A DNA stretch of 64,000 nucleotides. Origin: Helicobacteraceae bacterium. GTDB lineage: Bacteria > Campylobacterota > Campylobacteria > Campylobacterales > Helicobacteraceae. The notes beneath the pieces are model-generated. The model was not told the origin of the DNA, ran no database searches, and was given only the letters and a program-made list of their open reading frames with translations. The translations under genes were made by a program, and so were the position numbers. Below are positions 35,275-45,190 of the stretch, piece by piece (the first letter of the stretch is position 1; the number at the start of each line of letters is the position of its first letter). The stretch spans positions 1 to 64,000 of the forward strand of contig CAAFVR010000017.1 of assembly GCA_900766555.1 (NCBI GenBank), read 5' to 3'.

Positions 35275-35955
35275 TTATTTTTCCTCAAGTAAAATTATTT
35301 TATTTTTAGCATTTTTTCTGCTCTTTTTTTGCTCATTTAGCGCGTCAAAAACGTCTTTGTGGGTGAATTCCTTTTGTAGATCTGATATGACCTTTTTCAA
35401 AATGCGCATTTTATAGTTCACCTCGGTGTAATATCGCTCAGCTAGCGCATCTTTTGCTTTATCTCTGCGCCAAGAATTGCCTTTGTTATAGGATTTGATA
35501 ATGCGCTTGATATTGCCGCGATGTTGCGCATTCCAAAGCTTTAGCTCATTTAGCGCTAATGTTTTTGATAAATCAAAGTCATTTATTAGCATTTGTCCCA
35601 TGATATTTCGGTTATAAACTGTGTCTTTTAAGCTTTTGAAACGCAGTGCATTTGGGATATAAATATGAAATACGCCAGCGCTTGGATCGCTGAAATTTAT
35701 ATTATATTTGCCAGCGCAACTTTCATGCCAAGCGATGGCGGCTAAAATTAGCCCCATTTTCTCGCTTTCGCCAAATGTATAACTGTCATATAGCACGCGT
35801 TTTTGCTCTTTGGTAAAATCTTCCAAACGCGGGCAAGCCTCATACAGATCTGTCTCCCCGCTAACAATATCTTTGGTTTTTTTGATTTCTTCAGAAAAGC
35901 TAAGAGAGCTAAAAGATATAAATAAAACAGCAGCCAAAACGCGCAAAATCTTCAT
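35275..35955 (-). CDS. Periplasmic lytic-transglycosylase-like protein
   Basis: It has 226 residues. A signal peptide spans residues 1 to about 21 (MKILRVLAAVLFISFSSLSFS). The stretch AAIAWHESCAGKYNINFSDP (about residues 72-91) followed by SAGVFHIYIPNALRF has the layout of the SLT domain, in which the Glu of the HES motif would be the catalytic acid and GVFHIYI replaces the usual G-L-MQ-I. It would then cut peptidoglycan in the periplasm. The rest is helical and the tail is Lys/Asn-rich. The assignment is by pattern only. It occupies the place of H. pylori HP0973. Confidence 0.6.
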   Translation of the reverse strand: MKILRVLAAVLFISFSSLSFSEEIKKTKDIVSGETDLYEACPRLEDFTKEQKRVLYDSYTFGESEKMGLILAAIAWHESCAGKYNINFSDPSAGVFHIYIPNALRFKSLKDTVYNRNIMGQMLINDFDLSKTLALNELKLWNAQHRGNIKRIIKSYNKGNSWRRDKAKDALAERYYTEVNYKMRILKKVISDLQKEFTHKDVFDALNEQKKSRKNAKNKIILLEEK

Positions 35956-36000
35956 GCGTACCTAAATGTTAAAGTTATAATACGATTTTGAAAGGTGCAA

Positions 36001-38064
36001 ATGAGCCTAAACAATCCCCAAAATCATGCAAATTTCATGCCATTTTTTGCCGAAATCCTAGTGGAAGAAATGCCAGCTTTGGCGCTTTTAAACACATATA
36101 AAAGCATAGAAAGTATCTTTGCAAATGAGCTTAAAGAACATGAAATTGATGCTAATTTTACCCTTTATTACACGCCAAGACGAATTGTCTTTATTTCAAC
36201 GAATTTTCCACTTTTTACTAGATCTAGCGAAATTACACTTTATGGACCGCCAATTGAGCTAGCCAAAATGCCAAATTCGCCAGCGCTAAATGCATTTTTG
36301 CAAAAAAATGACCTAACAATAGAAGACATCAAAAATAGCGTTCAAGGGGATGGGGCTTTCAAAACGGTCATTAAAAATAACAAAGAAGTTATCTGTGTAA
36401 CAAAAACAAAAGAGCCCAAAAAAACGAGCGAATTAATAGGCCAAATAATATTAAATACCTCATTGGCTATAAAATTTGGCAAATCTATGCGTTTTAGCCC
36501 AAGCCTAGATCCGTTCATTCGGCCAGTTCGTAATATTTGCGCCTTTTTGGGCAATGAATTTATAGAAATTAGCGCATTTGGCATAAAGGGAAAGCCAGAA
36601 ATTACACTTCATCGCGATATAAATAAAATAGAAATACCTAAAAATTTGCAAAGTTATCTTGAAATATTAAATTCTAACTATGTAATTTTGGATCAAAAAA
36701 AGCGCTTAGAAAAAATCAGATCTGATATCAAAGATATTGAAACTCAAAGTGGACTTTATGTCGAGCTAGATAATGATATTTTAGAAGAAAATGGCGCATT
36801 ATGCGAATATCCAAGCGCTATTTTAGGGCATTTTGACGAAGCATTTTTGCGCCTGCCAAAAGAAGTTATAAGCACATCTATGAAGTCAAATCAGCGCTAT
36901 TTCGCCGTCTATAAAGATAAAGAAAAAACGAGTCTTGCAAATGCATTTGTGCTAGTTACAAATTCCACAAATAAAGATAAAAGCACAATATTAAATGGCA
37001 ATCAAAAGGTCCTAAAAGCTAGGCTAAGTGATGCTCTATTTTTCTATGATAATGATTTAAAAGCCGGTTTTGATGAGAGCGGGCTTAATAATTTGGCTTT
37101 TTTTACTTCCAAAAATAGCTCAATTTCAATGGCGCAAAATGTAAGCGCACAAATAATAATCGCGCGCTATCTCTGCAATAAATATCAAATAGAAAAACAA
37201 AAAATAGAAGAAATATGCGAGAGTTTGCGCTTTAGTAAATGTGATTTATTAAGCCAAATGGTAGGCGAATTCCCAGAATTACAGGGGATAATTGGCTCTT
37301 ATTATGCGCGTTCTTTTGGGCTCAATCAAAATGTCGCACAAAATATTAAAGAACAATATCTCCCAAGCTCTGAATTCTCCGCCCTTCCAAGCAATAAATC
37401 TAGTGCGATAACTGCGCTATGTGGCAAAATTTATGCACTTTTATATTTTTTTAGCATTAATTTAATTCCAAGCGGATCTAAAGACCCTTTTGGCCTGCGA
37501 AGAGGTGCAACTGGGCTGCTTAAAATTATCCTAGCTTTTAATTTCAATTTTGATATCAAAGATGATTTGAAAAATATTGCAAAAGAACTCAATTTAAATG
37601 TGGATATTGAAGCGCTTTTTGAGTTCATAACAGAGCGTTTTGTGCATGTGCTAGATATTAATCCTAGCTTTTTAAAAGCGCTTGTAAATGAGCAAAATGC
37701 GCTTTTTATCGCACATAAAGCTATGGCTCTAAATGAACTTTTGACCCCAGAAATTAGCTCGACATTTAAGCGCGTAGCCAATATCTTAAAAGATAAGCCA
37801 AAATACGCGCTAGATCCGATCTTTTTTAAAGATCCTTGCGAAAATGCGCTTTATAGCAAATATCTTGAGATATCAAATTCAACTTTTAGCGATTTTAAAA
37901 CGCATATCAGAGCACTTTGTGAATTCAAAGAACCCCTGGAGGCATTTTTTAGCGAAGTGCGCGTCTTAAGCGATGATGTAAAACTTACGCAAAATCGCCT
38001 AGCGCTAATGTCTCTAATATATGAAGAATTCCTAAAAATTGCAGATCTAAAGCTGATTGGGTAA
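36001..38064 (+). CDS. glyS: Glycyl-tRNA synthetase beta subunit
   Basis: Non-catalytic, tRNA-binding subunit of the alpha2-beta2 GlyRS; charges tRNA-Gly together with GlyQ (glyQ is not in the window). It has 687 residues from the ATG at 36001, chosen because AAAGG lies six bases upstream; a GTG two codons earlier is also possible. It opens with FFAEILVEEMPA. Core motifs RYFAVYKDKE, VLKARLSDALFFYDND and SGSKDPFGLRRGATGLLKII are typical of the family. The C-terminal anticodon-binding (DALR-like) region ends with LTQNRLALMSLIYEEF. Confidence 0.97.
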   Translation: MSLNNPQNHANFMPFFAEILVEEMPALALLNTYKSIESIFANELKEHEIDANFTLYYTPRRIVFISTNFPLFTRSSEITLYGPPIELAKMPNSPALNAFLQKNDLTIEDIKNSVQGDGAFKTVIKNNKEVICVTKTKEPKKTSELIGQIILNTSLAIKFGKSMRFSPSLDPFIRPVRNICAFLGNEFIEISAFGIKGKPEITLHRDINKIEIPKNLQSYLEILNSNYVILDQKKRLEKIRSDIKDIETQSGLYVELDNDILEENGALCEYPSAILGHFDEAFLRLPKEVISTSMKSNQRYFAVYKDKEKTSLANAFVLVTNSTNKDKSTILNGNQKVLKARLSDALFFYDNDLKAGFDESGLNNLAFFTSKNSSISMAQNVSAQIIIARYLCNKYQIEKQKIEEICESLRFSKCDLLSQMVGEFPELQGIIGSYYARSFGLNQNVAQNIKEQYLPSSEFSALPSNKSSAITALCGKIYALLYFFSINLIPSGSKDPFGLRRGATGLLKIILAFNFNFDIKDDLKNIAKELNLNVDIEALFEFITERFVHVLDINPSFLKALVNEQNALFIAHKAMALNELLTPEISSTFKRVANILKDKPKYALDPIFFKDPCENALYSKYLEISNSTFSDFKTHIRALCEFKEPLEAFFSEVRVLSDDVKLTQNRLALMSLIYEEFLKIADLKLIG

Positions 38065-38104
38065 TTTTTGAACTTTTGGGCTTTTGGCTTTATAAGTTTT
38101 TAGA

Positions 38105-38121
38105 TATAATGATAATCATTA
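38105..38121. promoter_or_regulatory. Fur box overlapping a -10 element before the TonB-dependent receptor
   Basis: ATAATGATAATCATTA at 38106-38121 matches 16 consecutive bases of the classical Fur box (GATAATGATAATCATTATC). It overlaps a perfect TATAAT at 38105-38110 on the + strand. Iron-loaded Fur bound here would block RNA polymerase, so the receptor should be iron-repressed. The receptor start follows after 32 bases with AAGGA before a TTG. Confidence 0.85.
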
Positions 38122-38152
38122 CTACTTTAAATTTTTAAACTAAGGACCCTTC

Positions 38153-40378
38153 TTGTCAAAATATACACGCCCATTAATTGCCCTCTCTCTCCTCCCGCTG
38201 CTCCCATTATCAATTAATGCTGAGGAAGCTACGCTAGATCAGATAATTACATCTGCCTCTAGTTTTGAGCAAGAGCTAAAAGATGCTCCAGCTAGCGTTT
38301 CTGTAATCACCGGAAAAGAACTCGAGGAAAAATCTTTCCGAGATCTTGGCGATGCGATAGCCAATACGCCAGGTGTTAGCATAGATCAGCATACTGGTAA
38401 AACTGGCGGTTATGAAATATCAATACGTGGCTTGCCATCAGCTTATACATTAATATTAACTGATGGTAAGCGCGGCAATACTACAAATGCGGCTTTTCCA
38501 AATTCATTTAGTACCGTTACTACTTCTTTTATCCCGCCTAAAAATGCCATAGAACGCGTTGAGGTTCTGCGCGGACCAGCCTCTACGCTATATGGTAGCG
38601 ACGCAATAGGTGGCGTTGTAAATGTGATCTTAAAACGTAACTTTAGCGACTGGAATGGATCTTTCACAGCTGAGGGCACAATACAAGAAAATAATCTCTT
38701 TGGCAATATCTATGGCGCAAGCTTTTTTGCTCAAGGGCCACTATCTCGCATAATAGGACTTGATTTAAATATCCGCGCTAGCAATAAATATCGCGAAAGT
38801 GCCGATAAAAAAGCACTCTCAAAATATGAACTAAAAGATTCCTCAAGTAAAACAATAAATTTCCGTGAAAATCTAGTAGGTCTAGCCCAAGGAAATGGCA
38901 CAAATATTGGTGCGCGCCTAGGCGGCAATCTGACTCGCGATGACTATATTTATATTGATATTGATAATTCCACACAATGGTATGACAACTCCGTCGGCAA
39001 GGGACTTTTAGGTACATTTGGTGGCGAGGGAGGATATTCTAAAAATTTATGGTTCATTAGAAATAATGCAAATATAACTCATGAGGGCAATTATCTAAAT
39101 ATTAAAACCACAACATCGCTTCAATATAATGCCACGCGAAATAAAGGACGCCTTTTGACTCGCTGGCTCTTCCCAGATCCGAAGCATCCGCGCCTAGGCG
39201 AAGAACGCGGCATATTAGCTCAAGATGTGATATTAGAAAATAAATCTGTAATGGCGCTAAATGACACAGTGAATCTAAGCTTTGGTGGATCTTATTGGCT
39301 AAATTCGCTATATGATCGCATAAATTTCCAAAGTCCATTTAATACAGCACATAACCTCGATCTTTTTGCCGAAGATGAAGCAAGCTTTGGCAACTTTATC
39401 CTAACAACTGGCGCACGTGCAAATTACAACAATCGCTTTGGTTTCCATATCTCGCCTAGAGCTTATGGCGTTTATAATGCAACAGATAACCTAACGCTAA
39501 AAGGCGGTATCTCAAGCGGATATCGTACGCCAGATCCAAATCAAGCCACAAATGGGATAATCGGCCTAACAGCTCAAGGAAAAGTGCCAATCCATGGTAA
39601 TCCAAAGCTAAAACCAGAAGAAAGCTACAACGCTGAACTAGGCGTATTGCATGATTCAAATGTAGGCGAAATATCTTTCACCGGGTTTTATGTGCGCTTT
39701 ATCAATAAATTTGCAAGCAACACAAGCATAAAAGATGGCGGCACATTATCTGTTGGTGCAAAATGCGTAGTCCTAGCAAGCGATGTTAAAGGTTCTCGCG
39801 GATGTGCTGTAACAGAAAATGTAGCCATAGCTCATAGCTACGGATTAGAATCTAGCTATAAATTAAAACCAATTGCGCTTCAAAAAGGTAAAATCAGCGG
39901 ATCTATCAACTACACAATAAATAAAAGCGAAGAACTAGGCGAAAAAAATAAAAATAAAGGCCTACCACTAGAGCGCATACCACTTCATAGTGCAAATCTA
40001 GATATAAATTATGCACTAGATGACACGCTAGATTTTTATCTGAAATCTCAATTCCGAGCTGGACAATTGAGAAAAGAAGTTAAAGATGGGAAAATTGACA
40101 GCGCTCTTGCAGCGTTCAAAAAAGCAAATCCAAATGCTAGTGAATTTTACAAGCCATATGCTGTTTTTGACATCGGATCTAACTATGAAGTGCGAAAAAA
40201 TATGAAGCTAAGCTTTGGCATCTTAAATCTTTTGGGCACGGATTTCACAAAAACGGTTGATCTTAAAGCAAATCAACGCTCGACTTCTGGTCAACAAAAT
40301 AGCGCTGATATCGCAAGAGCATACAACTATATCCGCGATGGAAGACGATATTTCATATCTCTAACTACAAGCTTCTAA
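38153..40378 (+). CDS. TonB-dependent outer membrane receptor, probably siderophore/iron
   Basis: It has 741 residues and starts at TTG 38153 with AAGGA seven bases before. The signal peptide covers residues 1 to about 23 (SLLPLLPLSINA). The plug domain has DAPASVSVITGKELE (about 44-58), ISIRGLPSAYTLILTDGKR (core about 91-109) and VEVLRGPASTLYGSDAIGGVVN (about 138-159), the arrangement of catecholate-siderophore receptors such as CfrA/IrgA/FepA. The beta-barrel ends in a terminal Phe (SLTTSF). Control by the upstream Fur box supports an iron-chelate substrate. No periplasmic binding protein or ABC importer is next to it. Confidence 0.9.
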   Translation: MSKYTRPLIALSLLPLLPLSINAEEATLDQIITSASSFEQELKDAPASVSVITGKELEEKSFRDLGDAIANTPGVSIDQHTGKTGGYEISIRGLPSAYTLILTDGKRGNTTNAAFPNSFSTVTTSFIPPKNAIERVEVLRGPASTLYGSDAIGGVVNVILKRNFSDWNGSFTAEGTIQENNLFGNIYGASFFAQGPLSRIIGLDLNIRASNKYRESADKKALSKYELKDSSSKTINFRENLVGLAQGNGTNIGARLGGNLTRDDYIYIDIDNSTQWYDNSVGKGLLGTFGGEGGYSKNLWFIRNNANITHEGNYLNIKTTTSLQYNATRNKGRLLTRWLFPDPKHPRLGEERGILAQDVILENKSVMALNDTVNLSFGGSYWLNSLYDRINFQSPFNTAHNLDLFAEDEASFGNFILTTGARANYNNRFGFHISPRAYGVYNATDNLTLKGGISSGYRTPDPNQATNGIIGLTAQGKVPIHGNPKLKPEESYNAELGVLHDSNVGEISFTGFYVRFINKFASNTSIKDGGTLSVGAKCVVLASDVKGSRGCAVTENVAIAHSYGLESSYKLKPIALQKGKISGSINYTINKSEELGEKNKNKGLPLERIPLHSANLDINYALDDTLDFYLKSQFRAGQLRKEVKDGKIDSALAAFKKANPNASEFYKPYAVFDIGSNYEVRKNMKLSFGILNLLGTDFTKTVDLKANQRSTSGQQNSADIARAYNYIRDGRRYFISLTTSF

Positions 40379-40422
40379 GGCTTGCAGCTCTCTTCTTGCT
40401 ATAATTAGCAAAAAGTGCGCAA

Positions 40423-41787
40423 ATGATAACGCTAAAACAAGCTCTATCTCTTCCTCCATCAGAAATAGAAGATCTAAAGCTAGATCTGATAAAAAAAGCA
40501 AAACAAAGCAAGCTGAATGCCTATATCTTGGATAAAAATCTAGAAAATGACGGCATCTTATCCTCAAATCACAATCCTGGCTCTATCCCAATACTCATTA
40601 AAGATAATATCAATGTCAAAAATTGGGAAATAACATGCGCCTCCAAAATATTAAAAGGCTATAAAGCACCCTATGATGCCACGGTCATTTCAACATTGCA
40701 TGAAAATAATTTTTGCGGATTTGGGCGCGCAAATATGGATGAATTTGCCATGGGTTCAAGTAGCGAAAATAGCGCCTATGGAGCCGTGCTAAATCCGCTT
40801 GATAATTCTCGCGTCCCCGGAGGCTCAAGTGGCGGATCTGCCGCAGCTGTCGGCGGACGTATAGCCATTGCCGCGCTTGGTAGTGACACGGGCGGTAGCA
40901 TACGCCAACCTGCTGCATTTTGCGGCTGCGTGGGACTCAAACCAACATATGGCGCGGTCTCTCGCTTTGGCCTAATAGCCTATAGCTCAAGCCTAGATCA
41001 AATAGGCCCAATAACGCAAAATGTAGAAGATTGCGCAATATTATTTGATGCCATAAAAGGCGGCGATATTCGCGATTCAACAAGCAAAAACAATGATGCA
41101 AAAATAGCCCCAAATCTTGATCCTAAAAAAAGATTCAAGATTGCAATATTAAAAGATTTTGCAAAAGATGCCAAAAAAGAAATCCAAGATGCCTATTTTA
41201 GCGCCATAAAAGAGCTTGAAAAACAAGGCCACACAATAGTTGAAAAAGAAATGCTAGATTCAAGCGCCCAAATTGCCGTATATTACATAATATCAACCGC
41301 TGAAGCTAGCTCGAATTTAGCACGATTTGATGGCGTGCGATATGGAACGCGACAAGATGCGCAAAATCTAGCAGATCTATATGTCAAAACGCGCAGCGCG
41401 GGCTTTGGTGCCGAAGTAAAACGCCGAATAATGCTAGGTACATTCGTACTTAGCTCAAGCTATTTTGATGTGTATTATCTAAAAGCACAAAAAATCAAAG
41501 CGCTAATAACGCGCGCATACAATGCAATTTTGCAAGATTGCGATTTGATTTTTATGCCCGTTACACCAACTCTACCGCCCAAAATTGGCGCTATAACAAA
41601 TCCGCTTGAAATGTATTTGAGCGACATTTATACCGTTGGAGCCAATTTATCTGGCCTACCCGCACTTTCATTCCCGATTGCAAAAACTAGCGATAGCCTA
41701 TCAATTGGCGCGCAATTAATGGGCAAAGCATTTGATGAACAAAGTTTATTTGACTGCGCCTTTGGACTTGAAAAACAACTAAGCTAA
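40423..41787 (+). CDS. gatA: Aspartyl/glutamyl-tRNA amidotransferase subunit A
   Basis: Amidase subunit of GatCAB, which converts misacylated Glu-tRNA-Gln and Asp-tRNA-Asn to the correct aminoacyl-tRNAs. It has 454 residues. The amidase-signature triad is visible: Lys in ILIKDN (about 65), the cis-Ser in PGGSSGGSAAAV (about 125-136) and the nucleophile Ser in GSDTGGSIRQPA (about 150-155). The gatB and gatC genes are not in the window. It heads a 12-gene rightward run with short spacings. Confidence 0.96.
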   Translation: MITLKQALSLPPSEIEDLKLDLIKKAKQSKLNAYILDKNLENDGILSSNHNPGSIPILIKDNINVKNWEITCASKILKGYKAPYDATVISTLHENNFCGFGRANMDEFAMGSSSENSAYGAVLNPLDNSRVPGGSSGGSAAAVGGRIAIAALGSDTGGSIRQPAAFCGCVGLKPTYGAVSRFGLIAYSSSLDQIGPITQNVEDCAILFDAIKGGDIRDSTSKNNDAKIAPNLDPKKRFKIAILKDFAKDAKKEIQDAYFSAIKELEKQGHTIVEKEMLDSSAQIAVYYIISTAEASSNLARFDGVRYGTRQDAQNLADLYVKTRSAGFGAEVKRRIMLGTFVLSSSYFDVYYLKAQKIKALITRAYNAILQDCDLIFMPVTPTLPPKIGAITNPLEMYLSDIYTVGANLSGLPALSFPIAKTSDSLSIGAQLMGKAFDEQSLFDCAFGLEKQLS

Positions 41788-41792
41788 AGTTA

Positions 41793-42548
41793 ATGAACTT
41801 AGGAAATATCTTAGATCTGCTAAATCGCATTTCGCCCTTTAATTTGCAAGAAAGTTGGGATAATTCTGGCCTCCAGATCGGATCTAGAGACTTTAAACTG
41901 ACTAATATTTATACAACTCTTGAACTTAGCAGCAAAGTTATAGAAAATGTCGCGCCAAATAGCCTAATAATTAGCCATCATCCGCTCTTTTTTAAAGCCA
42001 TAAAATGCCTTGATTTTAGTAACTATCCAGCCAATCTAGCAAGGCAATTAATGGAGAAAAATTGCGCCCAAATTGCAACACACACAAATTTTGACAAAAC
42101 GCATCTAAATGCCAAAGTCGCCCAAATACTCGGACTAGAAATAACCTTTCAAGAAGATTTCATAATCTTTGCATCCATCCAAAAAACGCCCATTTTGGAT
42201 ATTGCAAAAAGCATCGCCAAAAAGCTAGAGCTAGATCTGATAAAACTTACAAAAGCGAATGATTTTGTAGAAAATATCGCGCTAGTTTGCGGATCTGGCT
42301 GCAGTTTGATGCCGCAAATTCATGAAATTATAAAATCACAAAATTTGCAAAATACGCTATTTTTAACCGGCGATGTCAAATATCATGATGCGATGAACGC
42401 ACTAAGTCTAAATATCAGCATTATGGATATTTTGCACTTTCAAAGCGAGCGTATTTTTGCGCAATTAATGAGTGATATTTTGTCAAATCATGGATATAAA
42501 GCTATAATTTGCAACTCACAAAACCCCTTTGCGCACATAGGAATCTAA
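41793..42548 (+). CDS. NIF3/YbgI-type metal-binding protein
   Basis: Member of the NIF3 family (often labelled GTP cyclohydrolase 1 type 2), with a di-metal centre of uncertain function. It has 251 residues. Metal ligands are visible in ISHHPLFF (about residues 63-70) and THTNFD (about 97-102), and in the C-terminal H-x-x-x-E pair around DILHFQSERIF. ESWDNSGLQIG near residue 20 is the family signature. In H. pylori this gene (HP0959) also lies directly before HP0958. Its stop abuts the next ATG. Confidence 0.92.
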   Translation: MNLGNILDLLNRISPFNLQESWDNSGLQIGSRDFKLTNIYTTLELSSKVIENVAPNSLIISHHPLFFKAIKCLDFSNYPANLARQLMEKNCAQIATHTNFDKTHLNAKVAQILGLEITFQEDFIIFASIQKTPILDIAKSIAKKLELDLIKLTKANDFVENIALVCGSGCSLMPQIHEIIKSQNLQNTLFLTGDVKYHDAMNALSLNISIMDILHFQSERIFAQLMSDILSNHGYKAIICNSQNPFAHIGI

Positions 42549-43265
42549 ATGAATAAACATCTCCAAGAGTTAATAAAAGTAGCCAATCTAGATAAAGAAA
42601 TTGACGCACTTGAGCCCAAAATAACGCAAAAGCAAGAGCCGCTAAATGCGTTATTAAACGAGCTATCTGACAAAGAAAGTCAAATCCTAGAGACAAATGC
42701 AAATAAACAAGATATCTCAAATAAAATTAGAAATGCAAATATAGCTCTAGCTGAAGCAAGCGACAATATACAAAAAATTGCAAATAAAAGCTCAGAAATA
42801 AAAAATGAGCGTGAGCTCAAAAATATAAGCATCGAACAGGAATTAGCAAGCGAGCGCATCGATAAAATTAATGATGACATAGCAATATTAGAAAAAGAGC
42901 TCGAGCAAAAAGATGCACTTTTATCGGATCTAAAGGCCGCTATAGAAGATCTGAAACAAAAAATAGAAGTTGAAAAAGAAGCCATCTCAGATGAGATAAA
43001 AAAGATCCGAGATGAGCAAAAAAAGCTATTTTCTAAAAAAGAAACGTTATATAAAAAGCTAGATTCAAGTATCGCAATTTTTTATCAAAAAATCCGCAGA
43101 TGGGCCAAAAATACAAGCGTAGTTCCAGTGCAAAATCAGGCATGCCAGGGCTGCTTTATCCGCATAAATGACCGTGTGTACGCTAATATCAAATCTGATA
43201 GCGAGATTGTGACTTGCCCACATTGCGGAAGGATTTTATTTCTAGATCATAAAAGTGCCATTTAG
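42549..43265 (+). CDS. flgZ: Coiled-coil zinc-ribbon protein, HP0958/FlgZ type
   Basis: It has 238 residues. Residues about 1-175 form a long Glu/Lys-rich antiparallel coiled coil. The C-terminal zinc ribbon has two Cys pairs, CQGCF and CPHCG (about residues 199-228). H. pylori HP0958 has this architecture; it stabilises the flagellar sigma factor RpoN and binds flaA mRNA. Gene order (nif3, this gene, waaA, pseudouridine synthase, lgt) is identical to H. pylori. A flagellar regulatory role is therefore inferred by orthology. Its last 11 bases overlap waaA. Confidence 0.88.
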   Translation: MNKHLQELIKVANLDKEIDALEPKITQKQEPLNALLNELSDKESQILETNANKQDISNKIRNANIALAEASDNIQKIANKSSEIKNERELKNISIEQELASERIDKINDDIAILEKELEQKDALLSDLKAAIEDLKQKIEVEKEAISDEIKKIRDEQKKLFSKKETLYKKLDSSIAIFYQKIRRWAKNTSVVPVQNQACQGCFIRINDRVYANIKSDSEIVTCPHCGRILFLDHKSAI

Positions 43266-44424
43266 AGCACTTTATTTTCTCTTTATTTTTGTTGCATATC
43301 TGCTCGGCCTGCCATTTTTATGCATTCTTAGCTTTAGATCAAAATATAAATATTCAATCCCAAAGCGCTTTTTTATCCCAAAAATTCCTAAAAATACGCA
43401 AATATGGCTGCATGGCTGTAGTTTTGGCGAAATAGCCAGCCTTGAAATCATAATCCTAGAGCTGCTAAAAAAACATCCAAATAAAAATATCTTACTAACT
43501 ACCACAACGCAAACTGGCTTTTTTTTAGCACAAAAGCTCTTTTTAAATCATAAAAATATATCTATCTCTTTTTTACCTTTTGAGATATTTTTATGTTTTT
43601 ATACATTTAAAAGCTTAGAGACACTTATTGTAACTGAGTCTGAACTCTGGTTTTATCTCTTTTATAGCGCTAAAAAAAGTGGCGCAAAAACGCTTTTAAT
43701 AAATGCGCGCATAAGTGACAGAAGCCTCAGATCCTATATGAGGTTGAAATTTTTGCATCAGCGCATTTTTAGCCATATTGATATTATCTTTTCACAAAGC
43801 AAAAAAGATACAAAAAGGCTAAATGAACTTGGCGCAGCAGATATTAGAACATTTGGTAATCTCAAAATCTTTACTCCGATACAAAATAACAAATATTACA
43901 AAGCGCAAAATGAGCCAATTTTTATAGCCGCCTCAACGCATAAAGGCGAAGAAGAAATGATCTTAAAAGCTTTTTTGGAGCTCAAAAATGATGCACTTTT
44001 AATTATTGCGCCACGACATCCTGAGCGTTTTAGCGAAGTTGAAGCTCTTATAAAAGCAAATAAAGTTAACTATGTCTTGCATTCCAAAATTAAGAGCGAA
44101 AATTTGCCAAAATGCAAGATCCTTTTGCTAGATAGCCTAGGTGAGCTAAAAAATTTTTATGCCATATCAGATCTAGCGATCTTGGGGGGCGCTTTTGCCA
44201 AAATTGGCGGGCATAATCCGCTTGAGCCAGCAAATTTTGGCAATATAATCTTGACCGGCGAACATATTTTTAATCAAGAAGCACTTTTTAGCCAAATCTC
44301 GCATTTTTATACAGTTAAAAATTCACATCAGATCTATGATAAATTGAAAAATTACAAAGCTTTAAAAAAGGCTCAAATAATTAATAAGTCCCAAAATCTA
44401 GAGGCAATAATTAATGAAATCTAG
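43255..44424 (+). CDS. waaA: 3-deoxy-D-manno-octulosonic acid transferase
   Basis: Adds Kdo to lipid A precursor at the inner membrane during LPS core synthesis. It has 389 residues and a GTG start overlapping the preceding gene by 11 bases. An N-terminal membrane anchor (about residues 2-22) is followed by WLHGCSFGEIAS (about 50-61), the acceptor-site motif with the catalytic Glu. TESELWFYLFYSAKK and GGHNPLEPANFG (about 323-334) complete the GT30 pattern. It is followed within the coding end by the pseudouridine synthase gene. Confidence 0.95.
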   Translation: MPFRALYFLFIFVAYLLGLPFLCILSFRSKYKYSIPKRFFIPKIPKNTQIWLHGCSFGEIASLEIIILELLKKHPNKNILLTTTTQTGFFLAQKLFLNHKNISISFLPFEIFLCFYTFKSLETLIVTESELWFYLFYSAKKSGAKTLLINARISDRSLRSYMRLKFLHQRIFSHIDIIFSQSKKDTKRLNELGAADIRTFGNLKIFTPIQNNKYYKAQNEPIFIAASTHKGEEEMILKAFLELKNDALLIIAPRHPERFSEVEALIKANKVNYVLHSKIKSENLPKCKILLLDSLGELKNFYAISDLAILGGAFAKIGGHNPLEPANFGNIILTGEHIFNQEALFSQISHFYTVKNSHQIYDKLKNYKALKKAQIINKSQNLEAIINEI

Positions 44425-45190
44425 CATTTGTGCGTATAAATTACTAAGCATCCAACAAAATATAAGCCACAAAGAAGCCAAAAGATTAATCGATCGCGGA
44501 CTTGTGAGTCTAAATAATATTCGCATCAAAATAGCGCGCCAAAACATCGATCCCAAAGCCATTTTGGAGCTAAAAAGCATTCAAAAAATACAAGAAATTT
44601 TTAGCGATCAAAATATCCTAGCGCTAAATAAGCCCTGCTTTATAAATGCAAGCGAAGTGCTAAAAAAATATCCAAATTGGGTACTTTTAAATAGATTAGA
44701 TCGAGAAACAAGCGGCATTATCCTAGCTATAAAACCAGAGAGTGACTTTGCCAAAAAAGCCATAAATGAATTTAAAAATAAAAATGTCTATAAAGAATAT
44801 CGCGCGCTTGTAAGCCCATCTAAAAATGCGCTAAAAATGCTTGAAAATGAGAGTAAGATAATTCTAAATAAGCCTCTAAAAATCATTAAAAATGGATCCA
44901 TATATTCACAAATTGCAAGCCCAAAAGATAAAAATAAAAAAGAAGCATTAACTGAAATTTCACTAATTAAGCCCAAAAAAATAGAGGGCAAAATAGCCTT
45001 TTTGCTAAAAATTGTGATAAAAACGGGCTTGAGCCATCAAATAAGAGTACATTTAAGCGATTTTGGCGCTCCAATTTTGGGCGATACAAAATATGGCGGG
45101 GTTGAATTTTATCGCATGGCTTTGCGTGCGCTTAATATCAAGCTTTTGGGATATGATTTTACAAAAGAGCCAGATTTGATACTGCAATGA
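44414..45190 (+). CDS. RluA-family RNA pseudouridine synthase
   Basis: Converts specific uridines in rRNA or tRNA to pseudouridine; the target is not deducible. It has 258 residues. An N-terminal S4-like RNA-binding segment (about 15-50) with RLIDRGLVSLNN is present. The catalytic Asp lies in LLNRLDRETSGIILAIK (about residue 97), and the conserved LSHQIRVHLSDFGAPILGDTKYGG stretch (core about 199-222) closes the active site. GAGG lies before the ATG. It overlaps the next gene by 4 bases. It corresponds by position to H. pylori HP0956. Confidence 0.9.
   Translation: MKSSICAYKLLSIQQNISHKEAKRLIDRGLVSLNNIRIKIARQNIDPKAILELKSIQKIQEIFSDQNILALNKPCFINASEVLKKYPNWVLLNRLDRETSGIILAIKPESDFAKKAINEFKNKNVYKEYRALVSPSKNALKMLENESKIILNKPLKIIKNGSIYSQIASPKDKNKKEALTEISLIKPKKIEGKIAFLLKIVIKTGLSHQIRVHLSDFGAPILGDTKYGGVEFYRMALRALNIKLLGYDFTKEPDLILQ

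Noticed and set aside
42549..43265. Sigma-54 (RpoN) promoter near the flgZ-type gene
   Set aside because: No TGGCAC-N5-TTGC type sequence was found upstream, and the gene lies inside an operon with abutting neighbours.
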